A stretch of DNA of 47,587 bases from Campylobacterota bacterium (lineage in GTDB: Bacteria; Campylobacterota_A; Desulfurellia; JAADFJ01). Of this stretch, positions 1-9,242 are shown one piece after another. The notes under the pieces were generated by a model. That model had not been told where the DNA came from and did not search any database. It was given only the letters and a program-made list of their open reading frames with translations. The position numbers and the translations under genes are program-made. The first letter of the stretch is position 1. The number at the start of each line of letters is the position of its first letter. Location of the stretch: the NCBI GenBank assembly GCA_013152955.1, contig JAADFJ010000039.1, positions 1 through 47,587 on the forward strand, given 5' to 3'.

Positions 1-2
1 CA

Positions 3-983
3 CATAATCGCACTGCCTTTATACTGTTTCTCGGAATGATCGGACTTTTTTCAAGTATCTGCCATCCGGCCGTTATGGGTTTGATATCTGTAGGTATAAA
101 AAATATCGGTACAGCACTCGGAATAAACGGAGTATCAGGAGCAATCGGTTTAACATCGGCACCCTTTATAGGAGCTTTGCTGAACTGGATCGGAGGTTGG
201 CGATTTGCGTTTATCGTCTCAGGCATTGTCGGCCTACTATCCGGAATAATGATGATCATGAGCAAGGTGGAAGAAAGGTCAATTAGGGAAATAAGCGTTC
301 CCAAAACCGGCAATACTTCAAAAAATAACCGTATCAAACAATTTATAATTCTGAGTATAATTATGACCTTAGGCGGATTGGCATACAGAGCAAACTCTCT
401 TGTTCTGCCTTCATATATAGAAATTCATGCTGACTTTTTATCCGGCCTTTTGAACTCGCTTTCATCCGGTCTTTCCGCTGCAAATATAATGGCAGCTTCG
501 GTTCTTGTATCAATTGCATATATATTCGGGATGGCCGGAGCTCTTTTCGGAGGAAAATTAGCCGATCGTTATGAACTGAAACGACTCTATCTGATTTTCT
601 ATTTTATTGTGTTCCCGACAAGCCTTCTTATGGCATCGACCTCAGGATTTCCGTTTGTTATACTTGCCTCAGTTTATCTATTTTTTACACTCGGAACGCA
701 GCCGATCGAAAATAGTCTTGTAGCAAAATATACACCGGAAAAATGGCGTTCAACTGCCTATGGAATAAAATTTATTCTTGTTTTCGGAATCGGTTCCACT
801 GCGGTCTATATTGTAGGATGGATAAAGAAAGCGTACAGTCTTGCGGCAGTTTATAACGCCATAGCTATTGTAATGATAAGTATATCTATTTTGATTGTTA
901 TGCTGATAGCTGTTGCCAAAACGGAAGAGAGCCGCCTTAAAAACAGACTGTCTGCATCCGGCAGTCTGCACCGGTCATTGTAG
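3..983 (+). CDS. MFS transporter, C-terminal part (5' end beyond window)
   Basis: Frame is open upstream of the ATG at 36 to the window edge (HNRTAFILFLGMIGLF...); many TM segments and an MFS-like GGKLADRYELKR loop. Confidence 0.8.
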   Translation, partial: HNRTAFILFLGMIGLFSSICHPAVMGLISVGIKNIGTALGINGVSGAIGLTSAPFIGALLNWIGGWRFAFIVSGIVGLLSGIMMIMSKVEERSIREISVPKTGNTSKNNRIKQFIILSIIMTLGGLAYRANSLVLPSYIEIHADFLSGLLNSLSSGLSAANIMAASVLVSIAYIFGMAGALFGGKLADRYELKRLYLIFYFIVFPTSLLMASTSGFPFVILASVYLFFTLGTQPIENSLVAKYTPEKWRSTAYGIKFILVFGIGSTAVYIVGWIKKAYSLAAVYNAIAIVMISISILIVMLIAVAKTEESRLKNRLSASGSLHRSL

Positions 984-1223
984 GAAACAAAGGATAAATA
1001 TCCTGATTGCGGAGAAAAAAACAACTCCGGTAGACTGAGTAATTGACGGAGGACATGAAATCTGCAGACTTTACCAATTCTGCCCGGCTTCTTAAACACC
1101 ATATTAGCTCTGCATGCGCCATTACAAAAAAGTTTTACAGATTGATGCTCATGATAAGACCTCTGCACAATAAACAGATGATAATCTTGTCTATAAAAAT
1201 ATAGGTTATTTTTAGAGATACCT

Positions 1224-1937
1224 TTAATTTTTTATAAAAATCGGTTTTGATAACAAAAGAAAACAGGCTGAAGAAAGACCTGCGGCACCAAAAATCATCA
1301 GCATTACCATTATCTGATAACGAGCTGCCATAAAAGGCTCCACTCCGGAGAGAATTTGACCCGTCATCATTCCAGGTATCGACACAAGACCTACTGCAAA
1401 CAGAGCATTCATAATTGGGATCAAAGATGCGGAAAATGCAGCTGCGCGCGCCTTTTCGTAAGGAACATCTCTTTGAATCTCCACACTAAACCGTTCTGCT
1501 GCAAGACTGACGCTGTTCATAGCACTTGCAAAAATCATTCCTGCAAGTGGAATAGCATATTGCGGCTTAAACCATGGTGAAAGATCAAGAACAAATTGGG
1601 TAACAATTAGCAAAACTATCCCTCCCCCGAAAGCAATGGATAATATGGCCTTTTTATAAAGGACTGCCCGTTTGTGCTTCACTGTACGCAAAGCTATCCA
1701 GCTGGAAGAGGCAACCATAACAGCAAAAATTATCATCACCACCCACGCACTATTCGATTTGAATATATAGACTAAAAAATAGCCTATAAGCAAAAGCTGA
1801 AGAAGCATTCGAATTATAGCATAAAGCGGATTGGTAAATTTAAGATGCCATTTATAAAATATTCCGACAACGGCCATAACCGGAATGACAATAAGAGTTA
1901 AATTTGCAATCGGTATTGCCTGAACCAGATCAGTCAT
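1224..1937 (-). CDS. fetB: FetB/YbbM-like ABC transporter permease (UPF0014 family)
   Basis: 237 aa; polytopic; ...SIPGMMTGQILSGVEPFMAARYQIMVMLMIFGAAGLSS... is characteristic of the UPF0014 family. Confidence 0.85.
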   Translation of the reverse strand: MTDLVQAIPIANLTLIVIPVMAVVGIFYKWHLKFTNPLYAIIRMLLQLLLIGYFLVYIFKSNSAWVVMIIFAVMVASSSWIALRTVKHKRAVLYKKAILSIAFGGGIVLLIVTQFVLDLSPWFKPQYAIPLAGMIFASAMNSVSLAAERFSVEIQRDVPYEKARAAAFSASLIPIMNALFAVGLVSIPGMMTGQILSGVEPFMAARYQIMVMLMIFGAAGLSSACFLLLSKPIFIKN

Positions 1938-1963
1938 AATATATTTTTATTTTTCTCAAGGAT

Positions 1964-2008
1964 ACCTCTGTCAATTCATGGTGTTTCAGATCGAAAGCCC
2001 GAATCTGT
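1964..2008. repeat. Copy of repeat family B (ACCTCT-type end)
   Basis: acctctgtcaattcatggtgtttcagatcgaaagcccgaatctg closely matches 29261-29302. Confidence 0.55.
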
Positions 2009-2219
2009 CTCATCAAAATCGCAACATAAGGAAAACTGTTTGTGGGGCTCAAGTAAGCACTCATAGATCGACAACAGTGCCGTTAATCATCATTTTCCAG
2101 ATAAGCATACAACCAAATCAATACCGCAAAATATGGAAATGTCAAATCCGGTTTAGATAAATTTCTCGTATTGAGTTTAGAAGGTGTTGGGATTTATAGG
2201 CTCTTTTTTTATACTCCTG

Positions 2220-2513
2220 TTAATTATAGACTCAATTAAAAAATGCAGCGTCTATCCTGACAGAGCAGGACGCAGCAAAACAGATGCTCTCAAAGAAAAC
2301 CTTACTGCTCAAACCGCTTATGACAAATATAAAGATCTATCAAAAATATAGCGTTCGCATTGAAAAAGATACTGCCGATATTTGTACGAAAAAACATGCA
2401 GGAAGGCATGTGCTTGCAGCAATGTCGGCCTATATGATTGCAAAGCACATTACAAATAGATTAAAGAGATTAAACTTCACCCGTCAGTTTATAACAGAAA
2501 GTCTGTATTCATA
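2220..2513 (+). pseudogene. Frameshifted transposase remnant (IS1634/IS4-like C-terminus)
   Basis: Two frames together read KENLTAQTAYDKYKDLSKI... then ...ADICTKKHAGRHVLAAMSAYMIAKHITNRLKRLN, resembling the conserved C-terminal block of IS4-superfamily transposases; broken by a frameshift and stop. Confidence 0.55.
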
Positions 2514-2623
2514 AGGAAATGCAGGCTTTTTCTGTCACTTTCTCTGCGGAAGTCTCGCTGCAAAAAATAGGTTCGCTTTGTTGATTAATGAACTATTTTT
2601 GGTAGTATTGTAGCGGAGGTAAT

Positions 2624-3406
2624 GTGAGAACTATTTTTATTGGTGATATTATAGGCGGAAAAGGAAGAAGGACTGTAAAAAGACTCTTGGGAAGCATTAA
2701 AGAAAAATTTAAACCTGATTTTATCATAGCAAATGGTGAAAATGCTGCCGGAGGTTTTGGAATTATACCAGATATTGCAGATGAGCTATTTATGTGTGGT
2801 ATTGACATAATTACATCAGGAAACCATATATGGGACAAGAAAGAGATAAATAGTTACCTTGATTCTTATAAATTGATATTGCGGCCGGCCAATTATCCTG
2901 ACGGCATTCCAGGCAAGGGAATAATAAGTTTGACAAAAAATAATAAAACTATCACTGTGATTAATCTTCAGGGAAGAGTATTTATGAATAATCTGATCGA
3001 TTGCCCGTTCAGAACCGCGGATAAATTGCTCTCTTCAGAAGATATATTGAAAAACTCTCCAATTTTTATAGATTTTCATGCAGAAGCTACATCCGAAAAA
3101 CGCGCAATGGTTCATTACCTGGACGGACGTGTAGCAGCGGTTATAGGAACTCATACACATGTTCCAACTGCAGATGCAGAAATTACAAATAATGCAACCG
3201 CTTTTATAACAGATGCAGGTATGACCGGAAGCTTTGACTCTGTTATAGGCTTTAGAACAAAAGAAGCAGTAAATCGGTTTCTATACGGGTTGCCGCAAAG
3301 ATTTGTAACAAACGGAATTGATAAAAGACTATGCGGAGTATTAATTGATACGGAAAATAACAAGGCAAAGTCTATAATACAGCTTATAATAAAAGACAGC
3401 AATTAG
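2624..3406 (+). CDS. YmdB family metallophosphoesterase (TIGR00282-like)
   Basis: GTG start; MRTIFIGDIIGGKGRRTV, NGENAAGG, GNHIWDKKEI, GTHTHVPTADAEI motifs. Confidence 0.9.
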   Translation: MRTIFIGDIIGGKGRRTVKRLLGSIKEKFKPDFIIANGENAAGGFGIIPDIADELFMCGIDIITSGNHIWDKKEINSYLDSYKLILRPANYPDGIPGKGIISLTKNNKTITVINLQGRVFMNNLIDCPFRTADKLLSSEDILKNSPIFIDFHAEATSEKRAMVHYLDGRVAAVIGTHTHVPTADAEITNNATAFITDAGMTGSFDSVIGFRTKEAVNRFLYGLPQRFVTNGIDKRLCGVLIDTENNKAKSIIQLIIKDSN

Positions 3407-3443
3407 ACAAATATACCGAGTGCATCTCTTGCATAAATAAACT

Positions 3444-3467
3444 ACCACCGTCAAAGACGGTGGTTTT
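3444..3467 (+). terminator. Rho-independent-type hairpin after ymdB-like gene
   Basis: accaccgtc-aaa-gacggtggt perfect 9-bp stem followed by ttt. Confidence 0.6.
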
Positions 3468-3741
3468 ATATGTTGAAATAAAATAGCGAAAAAAGCTATA
3501 CCAAATTATGAAGAGCAGATTATGTCTATCTTACCCAATTGAGACCAAATAGTTTAAGACTGTTTAAATGGAAGAGGGTAGCTAAACTGAAAACTTGAGC
3601 AGCAACCGGACCGGATGCTCTCGGACCAAAATTTGCGGGAAGAAATCAAATTTGACGGTTGGATATATAAGAAAAAGCTTTTACGCCATACTATACTAAA
3701 AAACAGGAGACTATTATGCATAAAACAATATTTTAATATAT

Positions 3742-3774
3742 GAGACCACTGCACAATAAGCAAATCCACAGAAG
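3742..3774 (+). repeat. MITE family A, left-end fragment
   Basis: gagaccactgcacaataagcaaatccacagaag matches the TIRs of the copies at 24393 and 44595. Confidence 0.75.
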
Positions 3775-3866
3775 CACCCTAGGGTTGCAATATTTACAAA
3801 AATACTATAAAATAGAACGGGCAGCGTAAAGAAATTTAGTATATACGAAAATGATTAAAGGTTAAA

Positions 3867-4445
3867 ATGACAGATAAGCATATTTCAAAAAGTGTAATAG
3901 AAGCAGTTAAAAAGGTTGATCGAGGGCTTTTTCTGCCTGATCTCGAAAAACGCTATAAGGATATAGATGAACCGATTCCTATAGGTTTCAACCAGACAAC
4001 ATCTCAACCTTCCCTAATAGCTCTTATGATTGATCTCATATCTCCCGCTAAAAGTATGAAAATTCTAGAGATAGGATCTGGATGCGGTTATATGAGCGCT
4101 ATATTATCACAACTTGTCGACAAGGTTTATTCAATTGAGAAAATTCCTCAATTAGCCAAACAGGCAGAAGAAAATTTAAAAAAAGCGAATTGCAAAAATG
4201 TGTATATAAAGGTCGGATCAACTCTCGAAGAATGGAATAAAAAAGCTCCGTTTGATGGTATTATTGTTTCAGCGGCAGCCGGAAAAATTCCGGATCAACT
4301 TTTGAATCAACTTGCCGTAGGTGGAAAAATGGTTATTCCGGTAGGTAATACTCTGAATCAAAAACTTATGCTCATAGTAAAAACAACTGCAGGAAATGAA
4401 GCCCGGTTTGTAACTTACTGTCGCTTTGTACCACTTGTTATGTAA
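3867..4445 (+). CDS. pcm: Protein-L-isoaspartate O-methyltransferase
   Basis: 192 aa; QPSLIALMIDLI, KILEIGSGCGYMSAILSQL, FDGIIVSAAAGKIP, RFVPLVM. Confidence 0.88.
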   Translation: MTDKHISKSVIEAVKKVDRGLFLPDLEKRYKDIDEPIPIGFNQTTSQPSLIALMIDLISPAKSMKILEIGSGCGYMSAILSQLVDKVYSIEKIPQLAKQAEENLKKANCKNVYIKVGSTLEEWNKKAPFDGIIVSAAAGKIPDQLLNQLAVGGKMVIPVGNTLNQKLMLIVKTTAGNEARFVTYCRFVPLVM

Positions 4446-4748
4446 TTTATCTTTCCCAATGAACAATTACTATACATTTAACTGACGTTCTGCTTACCAA
4501 ACAACACGAAAACGGATCGCCGGAAGCAGCTGTCTTGATATGGAGAAACGGTTCTAATGGAAGAAATTTCACCAAAACCGTTTGAGATGAATACAATGAG
4601 TGTGTTAAATGGAAAATCCAAGTCTAACGAAAAAAGGTGAATTTACGGTAGATTGCGGGATATAATCTGACGAAAAATTGATTTTCAGAGATGTTCTGCA
4701 GTCTGAAAACAATATCGCGATCGCGCGCAAAAGACTCAACGCAACAGT

Positions 4749-4798
4749 TTATTAGAGACACTTTTTTATATATGTTATATGTAAAGCGCCTCTAATAA
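4749..4798. terminator. Imperfect inverted repeat between convergent pcm and acyl-CoA ligase (bidirectional terminator or small repeat)
   Basis: ttattagagacacttt ... aaagcgcctctaataa, 14/16 complementary. Confidence 0.45.
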
Positions 4799-4814
4799 CT
4801 AACTATTGGACAAA

Positions 4815-6473
4815 TTATTGCTTTCTTAAGATTCTTCTAAGCAATTTTCCAGTTACTGTTCTGGGAAGCGAATCTGTGTATTCTATTTCTCTGGGTAATT
4901 TATAAATAGCTATATATTCTTTACAAAAATCTAAAATATCTTTTGTCAGATCGTCAGATGGCTCAACTCCATTTTCCAAAACAACAAAAGCCTTCGTTTT
5001 TTCTCCTATAATAGAATCCGGAACCCCAACAACACCACAATCTTTGACTTTGTCATGTTTTTTTATGATATCTTCAACTTCAGCAGGTCCTATTCTATAT
5101 CCTGAGCTCTTTATAACATCACTGTCCCTTGCCACAAAATAGACAAATCCATCAAGATCCTGATAAACTGCATCTCCTAAAATATTCCATCCATTCTGCA
5201 CTCTTGACTTCTGTTCTTTCAACAATCTTCCGTTGTCAATATATGGTCTCCAGTAAAGAGCGCCTGTCGGGCCTTTCATTCCAAGCAGACCTATTTCTCC
5301 CGGATGAGTGCAAGTGGTGCATATCTCACCACTCTCTTTAAAGATAGCGAGTTTAAATCCAGGAAGAGCTAAACCGATCGATCTCGGATTAGGTGATTTG
5401 GCAACGGCATTAGATGTTACCAGATGAACCATTTCGGTTGCACCTAAACCTTCAATAATCTGAATTCCTGTTTTTTTCTTCCATGCATCAAAAGTTTCCA
5501 CTCCCAGTGCATCTCCGCCGGTTGTGCACATTCTGAGAGATGAAATATCATAAGAATCAAAGTCTTTCATCTCCAAAAGTTTTCTATACGCAGTTGGCAA
5601 ACCGGTAAGAATAGTGATTTTGTGATTCTGAATTGTACTCATCATCTCGTCAGGCTTAAACTTTCCAATAAGAGAAATCGTACCGGAGTGCCTGAACGGA
5701 ATTAGAGCAAATGTCCCATAGCCTGCAGCAAAACTTACCGGAGCTGCACCTCCAAGCACATCAGTCTCTCCAAATTTCCACACATATTTACCTACAATAT
5801 CCGATTCATATATCAGCTCTCTTGCAAAATGAACGGCTCCTTTGGGAGCCCCGGTGGTACCTGAAGTGTAAAGTAAAACGCCTACATCATCAGGTGAAAC
5901 ATAAGTATACTCGAAATTCTCAGACTCAGCATCGATAAGTTTTTGATACGAGTAAAATCCTTTTGATTCTGCATCAGAAGCGTTGCCGCCAATTATGATA
6001 ACCGGGATTTTGCTGTCATCAAATGACAGTGCTGCCTGCTCTACTGCCGGAGCCAGCGGAACTGAAACAAAGATAGCTGAACTAACAGAATTGTTCACCG
6101 CATAAGCAATCTCATGATGAGACCACAAAGGTGATATCGGAACCGGTATTGCGCCTATTTTCATTATTGCAAAATTTGTCACAATAGATTCCGGAGTATT
6201 GGCGCCTCTCAGAGCAACTCTATCTTGTTCACCTATGCCTAATCTCCTAAGGCTGTTTGCCAGTTTATCGGAATCACGCTTTAGAGCGTTATATGTAACT
6301 TCTATGTTCTGAAATTTAATTGCTACTTTGTCTCCAAATCCTTTTTCAATGTTTCTGTCAAGGAACTCATAACCCAAGTTAACCTTTTCGGGCAGCTCGC
6401 CAAATTCCTCAGGAATGGTATAGTCAGGCCACATCTCTTTTGGCGGCAGAAATTCTTCCGGAATCTTTTTCAT
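4815..6473 (-). CDS. Benzoate/2-aminobenzoate-CoA ligase-like AMP-forming acyl-CoA synthetase
   Basis: 552 aa; LLYTSGTTGAPKGAVH, GLGATEM, PRTVTGKLLRRILRKQ. Confidence 0.85.
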   Translation of the reverse strand: MKKIPEEFLPPKEMWPDYTIPEEFGELPEKVNLGYEFLDRNIEKGFGDKVAIKFQNIEVTYNALKRDSDKLANSLRRLGIGEQDRVALRGANTPESIVTNFAIMKIGAIPVPISPLWSHHEIAYAVNNSVSSAIFVSVPLAPAVEQAALSFDDSKIPVIIIGGNASDAESKGFYSYQKLIDAESENFEYTYVSPDDVGVLLYTSGTTGAPKGAVHFARELIYESDIVGKYVWKFGETDVLGGAAPVSFAAGYGTFALIPFRHSGTISLIGKFKPDEMMSTIQNHKITILTGLPTAYRKLLEMKDFDSYDISSLRMCTTGGDALGVETFDAWKKKTGIQIIEGLGATEMVHLVTSNAVAKSPNPRSIGLALPGFKLAIFKESGEICTTCTHPGEIGLLGMKGPTGALYWRPYIDNGRLLKEQKSRVQNGWNILGDAVYQDLDGFVYFVARDSDVIKSSGYRIGPAEVEDIIKKHDKVKDCGVVGVPDSIIGEKTKAFVVLENGVEPSDDLTKDILDFCKEYIAIYKLPREIEYTDSLPRTVTGKLLRRILRKQ

Positions 6474-6491
6474 TTATCCACACTCCATGCT

Positions 6492-6917
6492 TTAAGTTTC
6501 GAACACGTCTTTATCTACTTCTGAATACTCGCTGACATTGAGCAGGGTATTAAGCGCTTGTTCGACGCCTATCATTTTCGATGTTGTTTTATCCATTCTC
6601 GGAAAAACCTCTTCCGGATAGCTATCCTTCTTGTTTTTATAACATAACAAAGCCGGAGCTGTTCTTCCAAAATCGGGTGCCAATGCTCCTTTGGTTCCGA
6701 ACACCGGACGAATTGATGCAGCAGGTCCATTGCCTGCACGATGATAATCCATAAATGTGTCATCTTCACTTTTGCCGGCAACATCAATTGCTTCCGTTTC
6801 AATTCCTTTTACCTTTAATGCCTCTAAAAGCTCAATAGCCTTGCTGTTGTTGCATGCAAACTGCTTGGCCGGAGAAACATCACTGCTGTAAAAAAATCTG
6901 ATCTTCTCAAATTTCAT
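6492..6917 (-). CDS. Uncharacterised 141-aa operon protein
   Basis: ORF packed in the same operon; no family recognised. Confidence 0.7.
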   Translation of the reverse strand: MKFEKIRFFYSSDVSPAKQFACNNSKAIELLEALKVKGIETEAIDVAGKSEDDTFMDYHRAGNGPAASIRPVFGTKGALAPDFGRTAPALLCYKNKKDSYPEEVFPRMDKTTSKMIGVEQALNTLLNVSEYSEVDKDVFET

Positions 6918-6930
6918 CTCATCCTCCTTT

Positions 6931-7293
6931 TTATGTCTTTCTTTGTGCTATATTTTCTATTTCTTTTTCTACAAGCTCTTTATACGCAAAATCAACTCGC
7001 CAATCCATTTTACTATCAAATGCAACCATCATAATTTGATTATTGGTACTCAACTGTTTTTGAAATGTCACGCAAACTTCATGTTTATTCTCACAATAAT
7101 GCACGCCTCTGTAGGCTCCAAAAATTCCAGCATAGCCTGTATCAAGCAATACTTCCCATGCTTTGTCTAAAAATTCTACAATTTTATCATCTTTGTAACA
7201 CTTTTCCCGATATAAGAGCCAAATCTCAGTTTGAGAGTTAGTTTGAGAGGAAGAAGATTTCTCTCCCCCTTCCTCTCGCTTTTTAGAGTTCAA
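6931..7293 (-). CDS. Uncharacterised 120-aa operon protein
   Basis: ORF overlaps the 3' end of the upstream gene; no family recognised. Confidence 0.65.
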   Translation of the reverse strand: MNSKKREEGGEKSSSSQTNSQTEIWLLYREKCYKDDKIVEFLDKAWEVLLDTGYAGIFGAYRGVHYCENKHEVCVTFQKQLSTNNQIMMVAFDSKMDWRVDFAYKELVEKEIENIAQRKT

Positions 7294-7472
7294 TCGTCTT
7301 TTTCGTATTTATCACATTTTTTCGGTGCAACAAAAGCTCCCAATTCCGCATCCTGAAAAATTCCTTTAGAGAAAGGAAAATCCAGCTTATCGCAGTAACC
7401 ATAAACATGAGGAATCATCTGCGGAGCTAATGCCGGACGAAAATTTTTACAAGATTTGCAAAGTATATCCAT
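7290..7472 (-). CDS. Small (60 aa) Cys-rich protein, possible metal/Fe-S binding
   Basis: MDILCKSCKNF...GYCDK...PKKCDKYE: CxxC plus two further Cys; translationally coupled to next ORF. Confidence 0.65.
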   Translation of the reverse strand: MDILCKSCKNFRPALAPQMIPHVYGYCDKLDFPFSKGIFQDAELGAFVAPKKCDKYEKDD

Positions 7473-7484
7473 CTGTTCCTCCCT

Positions 7485-7865
7485 TTATTCTAAAATTTCC
7501 TTCCAAATTCCAGCCTTGAGTTCCTCTGGTTTTAAAGGTCTGCCGGCAACTAAATTACCTCTCACGCTTTTTTCCATATCAATAGGTTTTCCCTGAAAAT
7601 CAGCCCTCGCCTTGGCCGGAGGAGAAACCTTGCCCAAATCATTCATAGGAGTAAAGTTGTTACCTTCTCTTTTTTCAGCATAACCGGGCAGTCTGTATTC
7701 ACTGCCTTTCGCCGCAGTCGGGCCATTCTTGATCTGCCCGTTAACCTTTTTTACAAAATAAAGCTCTCCGCAACCTGCACATTTAAAATTACCTTCATAA
7801 TCCCAAAAAGTATAAGGATCAAGATAATTTGTTACTCCGCACTTTTCACAAGTTAAAATAGACAT
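7485..7865 (-). CDS. Zinc-ribbon protein, 126 aa, uncharacterised
   Basis: CEKC...CAGC pair at N-terminus; operon context. Confidence 0.7.
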   Translation of the reverse strand: MSILTCEKCGVTNYLDPYTFWDYEGNFKCAGCGELYFVKKVNGQIKNGPTAAKGSEYRLPGYAEKREGNNFTPMNDLGKVSPPAKARADFQGKPIDMEKSVRGNLVAGRPLKPEELKAGIWKEILE

Positions 7866-7880
7866 TCATACCTCCGGTCT

Positions 7881-9242
7881 TTAGATAATACCTTTATCTT
7901 CATAGTCGGTGATCTTTCCATCGTCAAACCCAAGAAGCTTCTGATAAATATAATGATTGTCGGCACCAACAGGTTTGAACGCCCATTTTATTCTTGGAGG
8001 AGTATCGGACATATGAACAAATGCACCCTGAGTCAACACATCACCGAATGACGGGTCATCAATCCATGTAATAGCACCTCGTTCTTGCCAATGAGGATTT
8101 TCAGCAACCTCTTTAGAATTGTAGACCGGCTGACAATTAATACCATGACCGTGCAATATTTCAGCAGTCTCTTCTTTTGTTTTATCAACTGTCCATTTTT
8201 CAATTTCACCATAAAGATATTTCTGACCTTCAGGAGAAACACGCGCGCTATGGCCGGCATAATCATCCAAAAGATCAGTTCTATTCATAAGTTCAGCCAA
8301 ACGGGCAAAATCAGCGTCTTTGTACGCACTTATCAGTATAAAACCTTCTTCCTGCTCTTGAGGATTGTCTGAATCGGGATATGAAGACTTTCCGCACATC
8401 ACAATGCCATGAATGGATAACTCGGTATCCCAATTTCCCCATCTCTGGCGCACTATACCAAATTTGCCCCACATAGGCAACGAATATTCAAGCTGTCTTT
8501 GTACTCCATGAACCTGAGAATACTCTATCATCTGTCCTTCGCCCGATCTGGTATTTCTCCAATAGAGTGCACCCAAAGCTCCTATTGCTCCCATCATTCC
8601 GCCCCAATAGTCGGCAAGCCAAATTGTGTGTTTAGACGGATGTCCACCCATTGTGGCAGGTTGTCCGGTTATTGAAAAATTGCCGCCCTGAGACTGACCA
8701 AGAATATCATACGATGCTCTCGATCTTCCGGGTCCGAATCCGCCGAATCCGCCTTCCCACAAATAGACGAGTCTAGGATTAACTTCTTTTAGCTGACGAT
8801 ATCCGATACCCCATCTATCGAATGTTCCGGGACGATAATTCTCAACCATTAGATCTGATTTTGCGGCAAGGGCACGCATAATTTCCTTGCCCTCTTCCTT
8901 ATGAAAATCTAATCCGACAAAATACTCGTTTGGGTTCGCTCCGAAAAAGCCAAGTCCGGTACCTTTATCAGGATACCATCGTGAAAGAGGGTATAAAAAA
9001 GGCTCGTTAAACGGAGTTGTGTGTCTCATTGGTTCGCCAGCCTTGGGCAGCTCTATTTTGATTACCTCAGCACCAAGTTCGGCAAAATAGCTCGCAGCCG
9101 CAGGTCCCAGAATATATTGCGTACATGACAAAACACGGTATCCTTTAAATGCTTCCGGTTTTTCAAAAACATTCTTGATTCCGAATGTCTTTTCGCAGTA
9201 TTTCTCAAAACTTTCTTTACCATATTCTATATTATTACTCAT
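7881..9242 (-). CDS. CaiB/BaiF family (class III) CoA-transferase, subunit B
   Basis: GYRVLSCTQYILGPAAASYFAELGAEVIKIELP, DLMVENYRPGTFDRWGIGYRQL; contains YDILGQSQGG with catalytic-type Asp. Confidence 0.9.
   Translation of the reverse strand: MSNNIEYGKESFEKYCEKTFGIKNVFEKPEAFKGYRVLSCTQYILGPAAASYFAELGAEVIKIELPKAGEPMRHTTPFNEPFLYPLSRWYPDKGTGLGFFGANPNEYFVGLDFHKEEGKEIMRALAAKSDLMVENYRPGTFDRWGIGYRQLKEVNPRLVYLWEGGFGGFGPGRSRASYDILGQSQGGNFSITGQPATMGGHPSKHTIWLADYWGGMMGAIGALGALYWRNTRSGEGQMIEYSQVHGVQRQLEYSLPMWGKFGIVRQRWGNWDTELSIHGIVMCGKSSYPDSDNPQEQEEGFILISAYKDADFARLAELMNRTDLLDDYAGHSARVSPEGQKYLYGEIEKWTVDKTKEETAEILHGHGINCQPVYNSKEVAENPHWQERGAITWIDDPSFGDVLTQGAFVHMSDTPPRIKWAFKPVGADNHYIYQKLLGFDDGKITDYEDKGII

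Noticed and set aside
750-1168. Minus-strand ORFs opposite the MFS gene end
   Set aside because: Low-complexity antisense translations overlapping a convincing CDS; no family resemblance.
3444-3464. IS200/IS605-type end hairpin
   Set aside because: CCACCGTC-AAA-GACGGTGG resembles some IS605 end hairpins, but no tnpA/tnpB or second end is present; a simple terminator is the more economical reading.
4485-4740. Decayed coding-like region after pcm
   Set aside because: Fragments such as KQHENGSPEAAVLIWRNGSNGRNFTKTV read through, but no family could be recognised.
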